Source: Mesorhizobium sp. CA8 | GTDB lineage: Bacteria; Pseudomonadota; Alphaproteobacteria; Rhizobiales; Rhizobiaceae | NCBI RefSeq assembly: GCF_020164955.1 | Contig: NZ_JAIUHG010000001.1 | Coordinates: forward strand, 186,001 to 250,000 | Reading direction: 5' to 3' | DNA: 64,000 nucleotides | Part shown: one piece after another, positions 23,246 to 42,001 of the stretch | Numbering within the stretch: position 1 is the first letter of the stretch | Layout: each line of letters begins with the position of its first letter | Notes under the pieces: model-generated | Told to the model about the DNA's origin: nothing | The model's input: the letters and a program-made list of their open reading frames with translations, nothing else | Database searches by the model: none | Made by a program: the position numbers and the translations under genes

Positions 23246-23471
23246 CCGCCGACAAGATCAGAGCGGCGTCGCGGCGGCAATGGGCCAGGCGGGAGCCTTT
23301 GATTTTATGCACCGCAGCCCTATATCCGCGCCATATCTCGTGAAATCGACCATTGGTTCGGGTCGAGCGGCAATCCGCTCAGCCACAAGGTACTTGTGTT
23401 TTTCGGCCGTTGTCGCTAATCGCCCCGCATTCGACTGAACTGAAGGTCAAGGCCGTCCAAGGAAAGAGACT

Positions 23472-24647
<1,176 letters not shown>

Positions 24648-24675
24648 TCGATCCGGCACTTGCCGGTTCGGCAGG

Positions 24676-24708
24676 AAAGGGCGGTCCTCGGGCCGCCCTT
24701 TTTCTTTG
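24676..24708 (+). terminator. Intrinsic terminator of tuf copy 1
   Basis: AAAGGGCGG at 24676-24684 pairs with CCGCCCTTT at 24693-24701 around an 8-base loop and is followed by TTCTTT. It lies 29 bases after the tuf stop codon. This is a standard Rho-independent terminator. Confidence 0.88.
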
Positions 24709-24820
24709 GCAGCAGTATTGGCCTGACCTGCTCAATTCTATTGCAAGCACCGTCACCGTAACTAATATGGGTGTACCGAGGGGCTTGCCAGACGTGGTTT
24801 CAACATTCCGTTCAAAGACC

Positions 24821-26458
24821 ATGCGGTGTTGGCGCGAGCTGCTTCGGCTGGGATTGGCCGCTGCCGCAGGGCTGGCCACCCTCAACGCCGCCGCGAAGGA
24901 GACGCCTCCGGACTACGGTCCGCCGATGCGTTTCGTCGTCGTGCGCAGCAGCGCGCCGGGCTGCGAGCCGAACTGCCCGGAATGGATTTCTGCCGAAGGC
25001 ACGATCGAGGCCGGCACGCCGGCGCTGCTGAAACGCCTGCTGAAGACGCTTGGCGGGCGGCAATTGCCGATCGTCGTCAATTCTCCCGGCGGCAATGTCG
25101 ATGCCGCGCTGCAGCTTGGCCGCATGGTCCGCAAGAACAAGCTCGATATCGCGGTCGGCATCACGGAGTTTTCCGGCTGCTCGCCGGGGACGAAGAATTG
25201 CCGGGACAATGACGGTAAGGACCAGCCCTATTTCGGCGTCGCTTATGACAGCGGCGCGATGTGCAATTCGGCCTGTCCGCTGATGTTTGCCGGCGGCATC
25301 CGCCGCGTGGTCGGCGAATGGGCCTATCTCGGCGTCCATCAGATCACCACCACCTACCAGCGCGAGAAGCTGCTCTACCGAACGACCTATCGGATCGTGA
25401 GCGGCAAGAAGAAGATCGTCAGCACCAGGGTCGTCAGTCGCAAGAGCGCCGGCAGCTACAAGACCTATGAGATGAGCAAGGCAGTCGAGAAGCGGCTGTC
25501 GGCCTATCTGAAGGAGATGGGTGTCGAGCAGGGTGTGCTCAGCGTGATGAAGGCGACGCCTGCCAGCGACATCAGGCAGATCGAGCCCGAGGACATGCTG
25601 GAGATGAAGCTCGTCACCAGCCTGGATTCGCTCGATCTGCTGACCGAGAAAGCCATCTGCCAGCGCCAACCGGCGCCGGCGAATTGTCGCGAGATTCCCA
25701 CCAACGGCGCGCCGGCCGCGGTCGCAGCCGTCGAAACCGGGCCTTCACCCATTGCCCCTGTTCCCGCACCCGCGCCGCAGGCCAACGAAATGCGCTTCGT
25801 CCTTGTTCGGGGCAGCAATCCGCTTTGCAATCCCGACTGTCCGGAATGGATTTCGGCGGAAGGCAGGATCGCGGCAGGTACCGCCGACAAGTTGCGCCAG
25901 CTGCTCGATACGATCCGGGAGCGCCCGTTGCCCATCATCGTCGACTCGCCGGGTGGAGACGTGCAGGCTGCGCTTGCCGCAGGCCGGCTGATCCGCGAGC
26001 GCAGGATGGACGTCGCGATCGCGCGAACGGATTTTCTCGATTGCGATCCGGGCGAAGTGGGGTGCGTCGCACCTGACGGGTTCCATACCGGCCTCACCAT
26101 CGATGCAGGCGCCGAATGCGATGCGGCTTGCGCGGTGATGATCGCCGGCGGCGTCCGGCGTTTGGTCGGCGCCAATGCGAATTTCCTGGTGCATTCCATG
26201 GGCATCGAAGACAAAGTCAAGGCGTATCTTGACGAGATGGCGATCGGCTCAGGCTTTTTCGTTGCCATGCAGTCTGCCGAATATGCCAAGCACAGGGAAC
26301 TCAGCCGGGACGAACTGAAGACATTCGGACTGACGACCGGGCCACAATCGGTGGACGCGCTGACCGGCGCCACCATTTGCAGATCCGCGCCCAGGCCGGA
26401 CAATTGCCGCGTTCTTCCGGCCGCCGATGCCGAGGCGAAGGCGCCGGCGAAACTCTAG
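24821..26458 (+). CDS. Periplasmic protein with two tandem ClpP/crotonase-fold domains (COG3904-like)
   Basis: The 545-residue product starts with a signal peptide (MRCWRELLRLGLAAAAGLATLNAAA). It carries two related domains: residues about 33-310 and 335-530, each opening with MRFV-VR and a CPEWISAEG block, then NSPGGN/DSPGGD. These are the features of the ClpP-like periplasmic COG3904 group. The first has the nucleophile context CNSACPLMFAGG and GVHQ; the second has CDAACAVMIAGG, so the expected Ser is Ala. A proline/alanine linker (about 315-335) joins them. The ATG at 24821 is chosen because the signal peptide starts there. Confidence 0.8.
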   Translation: MRCWRELLRLGLAAAAGLATLNAAAKETPPDYGPPMRFVVVRSSAPGCEPNCPEWISAEGTIEAGTPALLKRLLKTLGGRQLPIVVNSPGGNVDAALQLGRMVRKNKLDIAVGITEFSGCSPGTKNCRDNDGKDQPYFGVAYDSGAMCNSACPLMFAGGIRRVVGEWAYLGVHQITTTYQREKLLYRTTYRIVSGKKKIVSTRVVSRKSAGSYKTYEMSKAVEKRLSAYLKEMGVEQGVLSVMKATPASDIRQIEPEDMLEMKLVTSLDSLDLLTEKAICQRQPAPANCREIPTNGAPAAVAAVETGPSPIAPVPAPAPQANEMRFVLVRGSNPLCNPDCPEWISAEGRIAAGTADKLRQLLDTIRERPLPIIVDSPGGDVQAALAAGRLIRERRMDVAIARTDFLDCDPGEVGCVAPDGFHTGLTIDAGAECDAACAVMIAGGVRRLVGANANFLVHSMGIEDKVKAYLDEMAIGSGFFVAMQSAEYAKHRELSRDELKTFGLTTGPQSVDALTGATICRSAPRPDNCRVLPAADAEAKAPAKL

Positions 26459-26580
26459 ATCAGGATGGCGTTTCGTTGAATCGCCATCCTGATCTAACTC
26501 TTTGTTGGAGCATGATCTTCTCCAAAAACGGGTTCCCACTTTTTGCATTCGCTGACCTTCAGTTCGGGATCATGCTCTAG
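26457..26580. repeat. Composite palindromic intergenic element (RIME-like), copy 1
   Basis: A perfect 14-bp hairpin (26457-26470 with 26482-26495) is followed by a second unit bounded by GAGCATGATC at 26508-26517 and its complement GATCATGCTC at 26568-26577. The first hairpin overlaps the stop codon of the ClpP-like gene and may end its transcription. The unit with the GAGCATGATC ends recurs at 35592, 56671 and 63133. I know similar elements as very common between genes in Mesorhizobium. Confidence 0.85.
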
Positions 26581-26659
26581 CTGCGCACTGGCCATCGAGG
26601 CAGGTTGAGCGGGGCAGGGCGCTGACGCTATCTTGCTGTATGCACGGGGAGGAGCGGCG

Positions 26660-27145
26660 ATGAGCGAGGACATCCCGACTTTGTACGAATGGGCCGGCGG
26701 CAGCGAGGCGCTGAACCGGCTGACACGGACCTTTTACGACAAGGTGGCGGCGGATCCGATCGTCGGTCCGGTGTTCGAGCACATGTCGCCGGATCACCCG
26801 GCGCATGTCGCTGCCTTCATCGGCGAAGTCTTCGGCGGGCCGAAGACCTATAGCGAGACGCATGGCGGCCATCGCGAAATGGTGATGCATCATCTCGGCA
26901 AGCATCTGACCGAGGAGCAGCGCCGCCGCTGGATCAGTCTCCTTGCCGACGCGGCGGATGAGGTCGGCCTGCCCGACGACCCCGAGTTCCGCTCCGCCTT
27001 CATGGGCTATATCGAATGGGGATCGCGGCTGGCGAAGATGAATTCGAATCTGGGCGAGACCTGCGATCCCGAGACCGAGCCGATGCCGGCCTGGGGCTGG
27101 GGAGTGCCGGGCGGACCTTACAAGCCGCCAGCCGGGAAGTCGTAG
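26660..27145 (+). CDS. Truncated haemoglobin, group II
   Basis: The 161-residue protein has the 2-on-2 globin pattern: TLYEWAGGSEALNRLTRTFYDKVAADPIVGPVF, then PDHPAHVAAFIGEVFGGP and a His-bearing helix (HREMVMHHLGKHL). RRRWISLLADAADEVGLP carries the Trp typical of group II. It is likely to bind haem and oxygen or to detoxify NO. GGAG precedes the ATG at 26660; an in-frame start at 26633 would add a non-conserved end. It is a single gene between the repeat element and tRNA-Trp. Confidence 0.85.
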   Translation: MSEDIPTLYEWAGGSEALNRLTRTFYDKVAADPIVGPVFEHMSPDHPAHVAAFIGEVFGGPKTYSETHGGHREMVMHHLGKHLTEEQRRRWISLLADAADEVGLPDDPEFRSAFMGYIEWGSRLAKMNSNLGETCDPETEPMPAWGWGVPGGPYKPPAGKS

Positions 27146-27280
27146 GCGCGGGCGCCCGCGATCGATTGCAGGCAGCTGCGCGATTCAGATTTCTGGCAAA
27201 GCTTCCAAAACGGCATCGGAGTGCTCTTTACAGAGCGCACGGAAGCTTTTAGGAAGCGCCTGCGCCGAACAAGCGCATGC

Positions 27281-27356
<76 letters not shown>

Positions 27357-27705
27357 TCTTTCCAAATGCCAAAACGAGGCCTCCGCGGTTGAAAATCGGC
27401 GGGTGGCTTGCCACATGACGCAAATTCGGGCATAAGCCCCGTATAGCCGGGACGGGACGACTGGATGGTTCCGAGGCGGCGTTGAGACATAAAGCGGACC
27501 CTTGCCACTTGCGTGGATTAAGAATCGGTTTTATGTAGACAAGACAGACACGCGACGCGTGGAGCTGGGAAGCCGGCTTTACGCGTCTGATTTGCGTGGG
27601 TGAAATAGCGGCGCTGATTCGCGCCGCATAGAGCCCAGGCGGCACGTCCCGGTCAGCGGGATCATCCAGGAGGCCCGGCCAACGGGTCTCGAAAACAGGC
27701 GGCGC
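27357..27705. other. 349-base region between tRNA-Trp and secE
   Basis: No credible gene is seen. It should carry the promoter of the secE-nusG-rplK-rplA series. One candidate is TTGCGT followed after 17 bases by TATGTA (about 27509-27537), in an A/T-rich patch about 170 bases before secE. The match to consensus is fair, not strong. The rest forms the 5' leader. Confidence 0.35.
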
Positions 27706-27909
27706 ATGGCTTCGAAAACCACTAATCCCTTCACCTTTCTCCAGCAGGTTCGCGCGGAGACGGCCAAGGTGACATGGCCTTCGCGGCGCGAAACCATGAT
27801 CTCGACCGTGATGGTCCTGATATTCGCGGTGATCGCGATGCTGTTCTTCTTCGCTGCCGATATTCTGATGGGCTATGCGATCGAGTGGATCCTGGGTCTC
27901 GGGCATTAA
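27706..27909 (+). CDS. secE: Preprotein translocase subunit SecE
   Basis: The 67-residue protein has the family core FLQQVRAETAKVTWPSRRETM followed by one membrane span (about 34-60). This is the short single-span form typical of alphaproteobacteria. SecE clamps and stabilises SecY, which is encoded at 56738-58078. It precedes nusG with 27 bases between them, the standard order. Confidence 0.97.
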   Translation: MASKTTNPFTFLQQVRAETAKVTWPSRRETMISTVMVLIFAVIAMLFFFAADILMGYAIEWILGLGH

Positions 27910-27936
27910 TTCGGCGGTTTACGGAGAGGTCGTGAA

Positions 27937-28464
27937 ATGACTGCGCGGTGGTATATCGTCCACGCCTATTCGAACTTCGAAAAGAAGGTCGCCGAGGACA
28001 TCGAGAACAAGGCCAAGCAGAAGGGCCTGTCGGGGGACATCGAACAGATCGTGGTCCCGACCGAGAAGGTCGTCGAGATCCGTCGCGGCCGCAAGGTCGA
28101 TGCCGAGCGCAAGTTCTTCCCGGGCTATGTGCTCTTGAAGGCCAATCTGACCGATGCCGTGTTCTCGCTGGTCAAGAACACGCCGAAGGTCACCGGCTTC
28201 CTGGGCGACTCCAAGCCCGTGCCGATCACCGAGACCGAGGCGCAGCGCATCCTGAACCAGGTCCAGGAAGGCGTCGAGAGGCCGAAGCCTTCGGTCACCT
28301 TCGAGATCGGCGAGGCGATCCGCGTTTCGGACGGTCCGTTCGCGTCGTTTAACGGCGTCGTCCAGGAAGTGGACGAGGAGCGGGCCCGCCTCAAGGTGGA
28401 AGTTTCGATCTTCGGGCGCGCCGTGCCCGTCGATCTGGAATTCGGACAGGTCGAAAAGGGCTGA
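27937..28464 (+). CDS. nusG: Transcription termination/antitermination factor NusG
   Basis: The 175-residue protein has the NGN domain (WYIVHAYSNFEKKVAEDI...FFPGYVLLKANL) and a C-terminal KOW domain (about 125-175, VSDGPFASFNGVVQEVDEERARLKVEVSIFGR). It binds RNA polymerase and links it to the ribosome or Rho. GGAG-type sequence precedes the start. A 211-base spacer with several GC-rich hairpins separates it from rplK. Confidence 0.98.
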   Translation: MTARWYIVHAYSNFEKKVAEDIENKAKQKGLSGDIEQIVVPTEKVVEIRRGRKVDAERKFFPGYVLLKANLTDAVFSLVKNTPKVTGFLGDSKPVPITETEAQRILNQVQEGVERPKPSVTFEIGEAIRVSDGPFASFNGVVQEVDEERARLKVEVSIFGRAVPVDLEFGQVEKG

Positions 28465-28675
28465 TCCGTAAGCCGCGCCGAAAGGCGTGGCATACCCGCG
28501 CCGCAGGGCGTCGGGTTCCCTGCTCCGATAGGTGCCAGGGGCGGTTGCTTAAAGCGCCGCATGAACGGGTGGGAGGCGAAGGCGGCATAGCCGGCCGTCG
28601 GAACCGCACCACCAGACTGCAACCGCCGGCGTTCCCCGGATAAAGGGGCCGGCATGAGAAAAGGCAGGAATAGAG

Positions 28676-29104
28676 ATGGCTAAGAAAGTTGCAGGCCAGC
28701 TCAAGCTCCAGGTTGCCGCGGGCTCGGCCACGCCGTCGCCCCCGATCGGCCCGGCGCTTGGTCAGCGCGGTATCAACATCATGGAGTTCTGCAAGGCGTT
28801 CAACGCGCAGACCCAGGAGATGGAGAAGGGGTCGCCGATCCCGGTCGTCATCACCTATTACCAGGACAAGTCGTTCACCTTCGTCATGAAGACGCCGCCG
28901 GTGAGCTACTTCCTCAAGAAGGCCGCCAACCTGAAGTCGGGCTCCAAGGAGCCGGGTAAGTCAAAGGTCGGCACGATCAGCCGCGACAAGGTGCGCGCGA
29001 TCGCTGAGCAGAAGATGAAGGACTTGAACGCAAACGACGTCGAAGCGGCCATGCGCATGGTCGAGGGCTCCGCCCGCTCGATGGGCCTGGAAGTGGTGGG
29101 CTAA
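28676..29104 (+). CDS. rplK: Ribosomal protein uL11
   Basis: The 142-residue protein has the N-terminal domain with [26 protein letters not shown] and the rRNA-binding C-terminal domain ([27 protein letters not shown]). It forms part of the GTPase-associated centre and is the site of thiopeptide action. It is four bases from rplA, so the two form one unit. Confidence 0.99.
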   Translation: MAKKVAGQLKLQVAAGSATPSPPIGPALGQRGINIMEFCKAFNAQTQEMEKGSPIPVVITYYQDKSFTFVMKTPPVSYFLKKAANLKSGSKEPGKSKVGTISRDKVRAIAEQKMKDLNANDVEAAMRMVEGSARSMGLEVVG

Positions 29105-29108
29105 GATC

Positions 29109-29807
29109 ATGGCAAAGATTGCAAAGCGTGTTGCCAAGAGCCGCGAAGGCATCGATCCGAACAAGGCTTACGCCCTCAACGAGGCGCTGCAGCTGCTCAA
29201 GGACCGGTCCACGGTGAAGTTCGACGAGACCGTCGAGATCTCGATGAATCTCGGCGTCGATCCGCGTCATGCCGACCAGATGGTCCGCGGCGTGGTCAAT
29301 CTGCCGAACGGCACCGGCCGCTCGGTGCGTGTCGCGGTGTTCGCCCGTGGCGACAAGGCCGAGGAAGCCAAGGCCGCCGGCGCCGATATCGTTGGCGCCG
29401 AGGACCTGGTCGACATCGTCCAGAAGGGCACGATCGATTTCGATCGCTGCATCGCGACCCCGGACATGATGCCGCTGGTCGGTCGTCTGGGTAAGGTGCT
29501 CGGCCCGCGCGGCATGATGCCGAACCCGAAGGTCGGCACCGTGACCACCGATGTGGCCGCAGCCGTCAAGGCTTCGAAGGGCGGCGCCGTCGAGTTCCGC
29601 GTCGAGAAGGCCGGTATCGTCCAGGCCGGCGTCGGCAAGGTCTCGTTCGACGTCAAGGCGTTGGAAGAGAATGTCCGCGCCTTCGCCGATGCGGTGAACA
29701 AGGCGAAGCCCGCGGGCGCCAAGGGCAACTACGTCAAGAAGGTGTCGGTCACCTCGACGATGGGCCCTGGCCTCAAGCTCGACATCGCGACGCTCGCCGC
29801 GTCGTAA
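29109..29807 (+). CDS. rplA: Ribosomal protein uL1
   Basis: The 232-residue protein shows typical blocks: [41 protein letters not shown] [19 protein letters not shown], and [17 protein letters not shown]. It lies in the mobile L1 stalk at the E site and in other bacteria represses its own operon by binding the mRNA. It is followed by a long leader before rplJ. Confidence 0.99.
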   Translation: MAKIAKRVAKSREGIDPNKAYALNEALQLLKDRSTVKFDETVEISMNLGVDPRHADQMVRGVVNLPNGTGRSVRVAVFARGDKAEEAKAAGADIVGAEDLVDIVQKGTIDFDRCIATPDMMPLVGRLGKVLGPRGMMPNPKVGTVTTDVAAAVKASKGGAVEFRVEKAGIVQAGVGKVSFDVKALEENVRAFADAVNKAKPAGAKGNYVKKVSVTSTMGPGLKLDIATLAAS

Positions 29808-30192
29808 GTGTCGTCTGACCGGGTTTAAGGCCGGTCATTGAAGAATTCCGGACCGCCGATCCGTCGGCGGCCCGGTACCCGGGAGCCGAGAGGTTTCCGG
29901 ATATCCTGTCCGAGATTGCAGGCGGCCAGCCTTGTTCAAAAAGGGGGCCTTAATTCATGTGGGCCTGCATGAGACGGGTGAAGACCCGACAAAGGAGCCA
30001 GTGCTCCAATGAAAGGTTCGAACCGTGTTTGCCTTTTGTCAGCACATCGCCGGCTTGCCGTCGGTGTGGCGAAAAGGGGGCAGGATCCTCGAGCGCCGTT
30101 CGGGAGATCCAGGATTTTGGATGGCCCGGCCGGCAAAAGGCAACCCGACTTCTGACCTCGAGAATGAGGCAGGGGTCAACTGGAGATAGGCA
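29808..30192 (+). promoter_or_regulatory. rplJL leader region (385 bases), probable L10 leader
   Basis: No gene is seen here. It contains a GC-rich hairpin (CCGCCGA 29853-29859 with TCGGCGG 29864-29870) and further stem-forming sequence before the rplJ start. In many bacteria the mRNA leader of rplJ binds the L10-L12 complex for feedback control, and the position and length fit. I cannot confirm the kink-turn by eye. Confidence 0.45.
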
Positions 30193-30711
30193 GTGGACAG
30201 AGCGGAAAAGCGCGAACTCGTCACGGGCCTGAACGAAGCGTTCTCGAACGCGGGTTCAGTCGTCGTGGCCCACTACGCCGGTATCACCGTGGCGCAAATG
30301 AACGACCTTCGGTCGAAGATGCGCGCCGCCGGTGGAACCGTCAAAGTCGCGAAGAACCGTCTCGCCAAGATCGCTCTTCAGGGCACGGACTCCGCATCGA
30401 TCATCGATCTGTTCAAGGGACAGACGCTGGTCGCCTATTCGGAGGATCCGGTTGCGGCGCCGAAGGTCACGTCCGATTTCGCCAAAGGGAATGACAAGCT
30501 AATCATTCTCGGCGGCGCGATGGGCCCGACCTCGCTCAACGCCGATGGTGTCAAGGCACTCGCCACGATGCCGTCGCTCGATGAGCTGCGCGCCAGGCTG
30601 GTTGGCATGATCGCCACGCCGGCAACCCGGATCGCCCAGATCGTCAATGCGCCCGCGGCTTCGGTCGCGCGTGTCATCGGCGCTTACGCCCGGAAGGACG
30701 AGGCGGCATGA
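30193..30711 (+). CDS. rplJ: Ribosomal protein uL10
   Basis: The 172-residue protein begins [32 protein letters not shown] and contains [20 protein letters not shown]. These form the rRNA-binding domain. The C-terminal helix that anchors L7/L12 dimers follows ([18 protein letters not shown]...). A GTG start is used, preceded by GGAGATAGG. It lies 54 bases before rplL, in the standard pair. Confidence 0.98.
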   Translation: MDRAEKRELVTGLNEAFSNAGSVVVAHYAGITVAQMNDLRSKMRAAGGTVKVAKNRLAKIALQGTDSASIIDLFKGQTLVAYSEDPVAAPKVTSDFAKGNDKLIILGGAMGPTSLNADGVKALATMPSLDELRARLVGMIATPATRIAQIVNAPAASVARVIGAYARKDEAA

Positions 30712-30765
30712 GGCCGTTCCTCGCTGTCAACAACACACGTTCGAACCAACTAAAGGAATATCAAA

Positions 30766-31146
30766 ATGGCTGATCTCGCGAAGATCGTAGACGACCTTTC
30801 GAAGCTGACCGTCCTCGAGGCGGCTGAGCTGTCGAAGCTCCTGGAAGAGAAGTGGGGCGTTTCGGCCGCCGCTCCGGTGGCTGTTGCCGCCGCTGGCGGT
30901 GGTGCTGCCGCTGCCGCTGCGCCGGTTGAAGAGAAGACGGAATTCGACGTCGTTCTCGCCGACGCCGGCGCCCAGAAGATCAACGTCATCAAGGAAGTCC
31001 GCGCCATCACCGGCCTTGGCCTCAAGGAAGCCAAGGACCTGGTCGAAGCGGCTCCGAAGCCGGTCAAGGAAGGCGTTTCCAAGGCCGACGCCGACAAGTT
31101 CAAGGCTCAGCTGGAAGCAGCTGGCGCCAAGGTCGAGCTGAAGTAA
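30766..31146 (+). CDS. rplL: Ribosomal protein bL12 (L7/L12)
   Basis: The 126-residue protein has an N-terminal dimerisation domain ([29 protein letters not shown]), an alanine/glycine hinge (about 36-54) and the factor-binding domain with [24 protein letters not shown]. It recruits translation factors to the ribosomal stalk. A hairpin follows 13 bases after its stop, before rpoB. Confidence 0.99.
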   Translation: MADLAKIVDDLSKLTVLEAAELSKLLEEKWGVSAAAPVAVAAAGGGAAAAAAPVEEKTEFDVVLADAGAQKINVIKEVRAITGLGLKEAKDLVEAAPKPVKEGVSKADADKFKAQLEAAGAKVELK

Positions 31147-31159
31147 GCCTGTTAGGCGA

Positions 31160-31186
31160 GGGCGGACGGTCTCGCGCCGTCCGCCC
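31160..31186 (+). terminator. Hairpin between rplL and rpoB, possible attenuator
   Basis: GGGCGGACGG at 31160-31169 pairs perfectly with CCGTCCGCCC at 31177-31186 around a 7-base loop. No T-run follows (CCTCCCTTG). In E. coli the rplL-rpoB gap has a partial terminator and an RNase III site that lower rpoBC expression; this hairpin could have a similar role. The remaining 230 bases up to rpoB contain no gene. Confidence 0.55.
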
Positions 31187-31416
31187 CCTCCCTTGACGAG
31201 AGGGAGGCTTTGTTGCGCGAGGCGTTTGAAAACCTCTTTCCTGAGGGCCGAAAAGCGGCCTTCCGGAAACGGGTTTTCTCCCGTTTTAGCCGGTACCCCG
31301 CCAAATGAGTGGCAAGGGCGGCCGGAAAAACAGATAGGGGCAGCCGCCGAGGCCGCCCGTTGGTGCAAGGCGAGCCGCGGCGAGGTTCGTCCCGAGTTTA
31401 GAGCTAAGGAGCGACG

Positions 31417-35553
<4,137 letters not shown>

Positions 35554-35591
35554 GCCTGTGGCGCGCCGCGCTCAAAGACGCGGCGTGCCCC

Positions 35592-35640
35592 GAGCATGAT
35601 CCCGAAAAGTGGCCACCGGTTTTCGGCCAGGATCATGCTC
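35592..35640. repeat. Palindromic intergenic element (RIME-like), copy 2
   Basis: GAGCATGATC at 35592-35601 and its complement GATCATGCTC at 35631-35640 bound a 49-base unit with inner CCGAAAA...TTTTCGG complementarity. It lies between rpoB and rpoC and must be transcribed in the operon mRNA, where it would form a long hairpin. Confidence 0.85.
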
Positions 35641-35738
35641 AACCAAGAAATCTTCGGCCGGTTCGACCGGCCATTCTGCGGACAAGTCGTCCGCGATCGA
35701 TGCAAGGGGTTATCGAGGACCCCGAAAAGGAGAACGGC

Positions 35739-39935
<4,197 letters not shown>

Positions 39936-39958
39936 GCGGCATGATATGACAAACGAAG

Positions 39959-39984
39959 AGAAGGGGCCCACGCGGCCCCTTCTT
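39959..39984 (+). terminator. Intrinsic terminator of the rpoBC operon
   Basis: AGAAGGGGCC at 39959-39968 pairs perfectly with GGCCCCTTCT at 39974-39983 around CACGC, and TGCATTTT follows. It ends 30 bases before the O-methyltransferase gene. Confidence 0.9.
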
Positions 39985-40014
39985 GCATTTTGGCTTCACC
40001 AACGAGGAAGAGCT

Positions 40015-40680
40015 ATGAGCAGCAAGATCTGGACGGCCGTCGACGAATACATTGTTTCCTCTCTTTTCGAAGCGGATCCCGTGCTGGATGCAGTGCTAAA
40101 GGCCAACCGCGATCAGGGCCTGCCGGCGATCGACGTCTCGGCCGCGCAAGGCAAGCTGCTGTCGCTGCTAGTGCGCATCCGCGGCGCGAGAACCGTGTTG
40201 GAGGTCGGCACGCTGGGCGGCTACTCGACCATCTGGATGGCGAGGGGATTGCCGGCGGACGGCAAGGTCGTGACGCTGGAGCTAGACCCGCACCACGCCA
40301 AGGTCGCGCGCTCGAATTTCGAGCGGGCAGGGGTTTCCGGCAAGGTCGACCTGCGGGTCGGTCCCGCGCTTCAATCTCTTGCCGCATTGGCGGACGAAAA
40401 TGCCGGTGCGTTCGACTTGATTTTCATCGACGCCGACAAGCCCAACAACCCGAATTATCTGAACTGGGCGATGAAGCTGTCGCGCTCGGGCACGGTCATC
40501 GTCTGCGACAACGTCATCCGCGACGGCGCGGTCGTGAAAAAGAATAGCGGGGACGCCAATGTTGAAGGCGCTCGCGAGGCGTTCTCGTTTATCGGCGGCG
40601 AGAAGCGGCTGGACGGCACCGCCATACAGACCGTCGGCACCAAGGGTTATGACGGTTTTGCCATCGCGATCGTCGCGTGA
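40015..40680 (+). CDS. O-methyltransferase, caffeoyl-CoA/catechol type (family 3)
   Basis: The 221-residue protein has the SAM-binding motif VLEVGTLGGYSTIWMA, acidic VTLELDPHH, and the metal-site region FIDADKPNNPNY with CDNVIRDGAV. This is the layout of cation-dependent O-methyltransferases acting on catechols or similar small molecules; the natural substrate is unknown. The ATG at 40015 follows GAGGAAG; the frame extends upstream through the rpoC terminator, which argues against an earlier start. Confidence 0.88.
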   Translation: MSSKIWTAVDEYIVSSLFEADPVLDAVLKANRDQGLPAIDVSAAQGKLLSLLVRIRGARTVLEVGTLGGYSTIWMARGLPADGKVVTLELDPHHAKVARSNFERAGVSGKVDLRVGPALQSLAALADENAGAFDLIFIDADKPNNPNYLNWAMKLSRSGTVIVCDNVIRDGAVVKKNSGDANVEGAREAFSFIGGEKRLDGTAIQTVGTKGYDGFAIAIVA

Positions 40681-40713
40681 GATTGCCGTTCGCCTCGACG
40701 CTTTGCCGCTGCC

Positions 40714-41643
40714 TCAGTCGAAAAACGCCTCGACCACATTGCGCTTGCCTAGCATGAAGGCATCGGCGACGTGCTGCAGCGGCGCGAGATCGACATCGGA
40801 AATGCCTGCGCGAACGATCTCGGCGAAGCGCTTGTAGAGCATCGGATATTCGGCCTCCGGCTCGTCGTGGATGGTCTTGCCATCGACGGCGAGCTTGGCG
40901 CCGCCGCCGGACAACACCATCCTGCCCTTGTCGGTCTCGGCAACGATGTCCCAGCTTTGCGGGCCGGTCTGCAGCCAGTCGAGATCCATCATCACCGGCA
41001 GGCTGTTCGAGGTGCGGAAGGCGACATGCGCCGCGACCGGCGCCGCGCGGTTCTCGGGAAAATCGAGCACGGCCGAAGTGATGAACATCGGCGGCAGGAT
41101 ATGCGTGGCGATCGACAGTGCGTTGATGCCCGGGTCGAACACCCCGAAGCCGCCGGGCTCCCAGATCCATTCCTGGTTCGGATGCCAGCGGCGTACGTCT
41201 TCCTTCCAGTTGATGGCGGCCGAGGTCAGCCTGGCCGAAGCGAGGAAGCTGCGCGCGGCCTCGACGGCCGGCGCATAGCGGGAGTGCCAGCTGGCGAAGA
41301 GCGTGACGCCGTTCTTGTCGGCAAGCGCCTTGAGGTGCTCGACCTCGCTCACCGTCGCGCCCGGCGGCTTTTCGAGGAACACGTGCTTTTTCGCTTCCAG
41401 CGCGGTGCGCGCGGCATCGTAGCGGAATTGCGGCGGCATGCAGAGCGAGACCGCATCGAGGCTGGGCTCGGCCGCAAGCATCGCTTCGATGCTCGGGTAG
41501 TTTGCGATCCCATCGACCTTGCCGTGGCGGCTCGCCGCGGCGACGAGATGATAGGCATCGTCCTTGGCGACCGCCGGCAGGTGCTGGTCGCGAACGATCT
41601 TGCCCACACCGACAATGCCGAGCTTGATGGGGGTACTGGTCAT
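40714..41643 (-). CDS. Gfo/Idh/MocA-family oxidoreductase, probably D-galactose 1-dehydrogenase
   Basis: The 309-residue enzyme has the N-terminal Rossmann motif GIVGVGKIVRDQHLP, the conserved EKPPGAT with the catalytic Lys, and DVRRWHPNQEWIWEPGGFGVFDPGINAL in the C-terminal domain. This last block resembles rhizobial D-galactose 1-dehydrogenases, which oxidise galactose with NAD(P) in the De Ley-Doudoroff pathway. No other sugar genes are nearby, so substrate is inferred from similarity in memory. It converges with the O-methyltransferase. Confidence 0.8.
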   Translation of the reverse strand: MTSTPIKLGIVGVGKIVRDQHLPAVAKDDAYHLVAAASRHGKVDGIANYPSIEAMLAAEPSLDAVSLCMPPQFRYDAARTALEAKKHVFLEKPPGATVSEVEHLKALADKNGVTLFASWHSRYAPAVEAARSFLASARLTSAAINWKEDVRRWHPNQEWIWEPGGFGVFDPGINALSIATHILPPMFITSAVLDFPENRAAPVAAHVAFRTSNSLPVMMDLDWLQTGPQSWDIVAETDKGRMVLSGGGAKLAVDGKTIHDEPEAEYPMLYKRFAEIVRAGISDVDLAPLQHVADAFMLGKRNVVEAFFD

Positions 41644-41719
41644 GAGAACTCCGGAGAGGAAGAAAAATGGCTGGTCAGGTTGTTTAGGTGAGGCGGGAGG
41701 GATGTTCAGCCGCAGGCGA

Positions 41720-42001
41720 TTAGGACGGCTCGTCGAAGGTGACGATTGAGACCTCGCCTTCGAGTGCGCCCTGATAGGCCGACAGATGCGGCTCCTCGTC
41801 GGGCTCGCCTTCCATGTCGCCGATCTGGTCGAGCTCGGCCTCCGCGAATCCTTCCGCCGCGAGCGATTCGAGCGCGCGGCGCACGGCAGAATCATCGTCG
41901 GGCGCCACCAGCATCACGTGCACGCCTTCCGGCTTGCCGCCTTTCTTGCGCCAGACCCGTCCGGTGATGATGGTGACCGGCCGTTCCTCATTGTCGTTCA
42001 C
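41720..42001 (-). CDS. Conserved hypothetical acidic protein
   Basis: The 93-residue product has an N-terminal basic strand region (TIITGRVWRKKGGKPEG), a central DDDSAVRRALESLAAEGFAEAELDQIGDM helix and an acidic C-terminal half (GEPDEEPHLSAYQGALEGEVSIVTFD). I believe similar proteins occur in other Rhizobiales without a known function. It is 76 bases upstream of the dehydrogenase gene on the same strand and may form an operon with it. Confidence 0.7.
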   Translation of the reverse strand: MNDNEERPVTIITGRVWRKKGGKPEGVHVMLVAPDDDSAVRRALESLAAEGFAEAELDQIGDMEGEPDEEPHLSAYQGALEGEVSIVTFDEPS

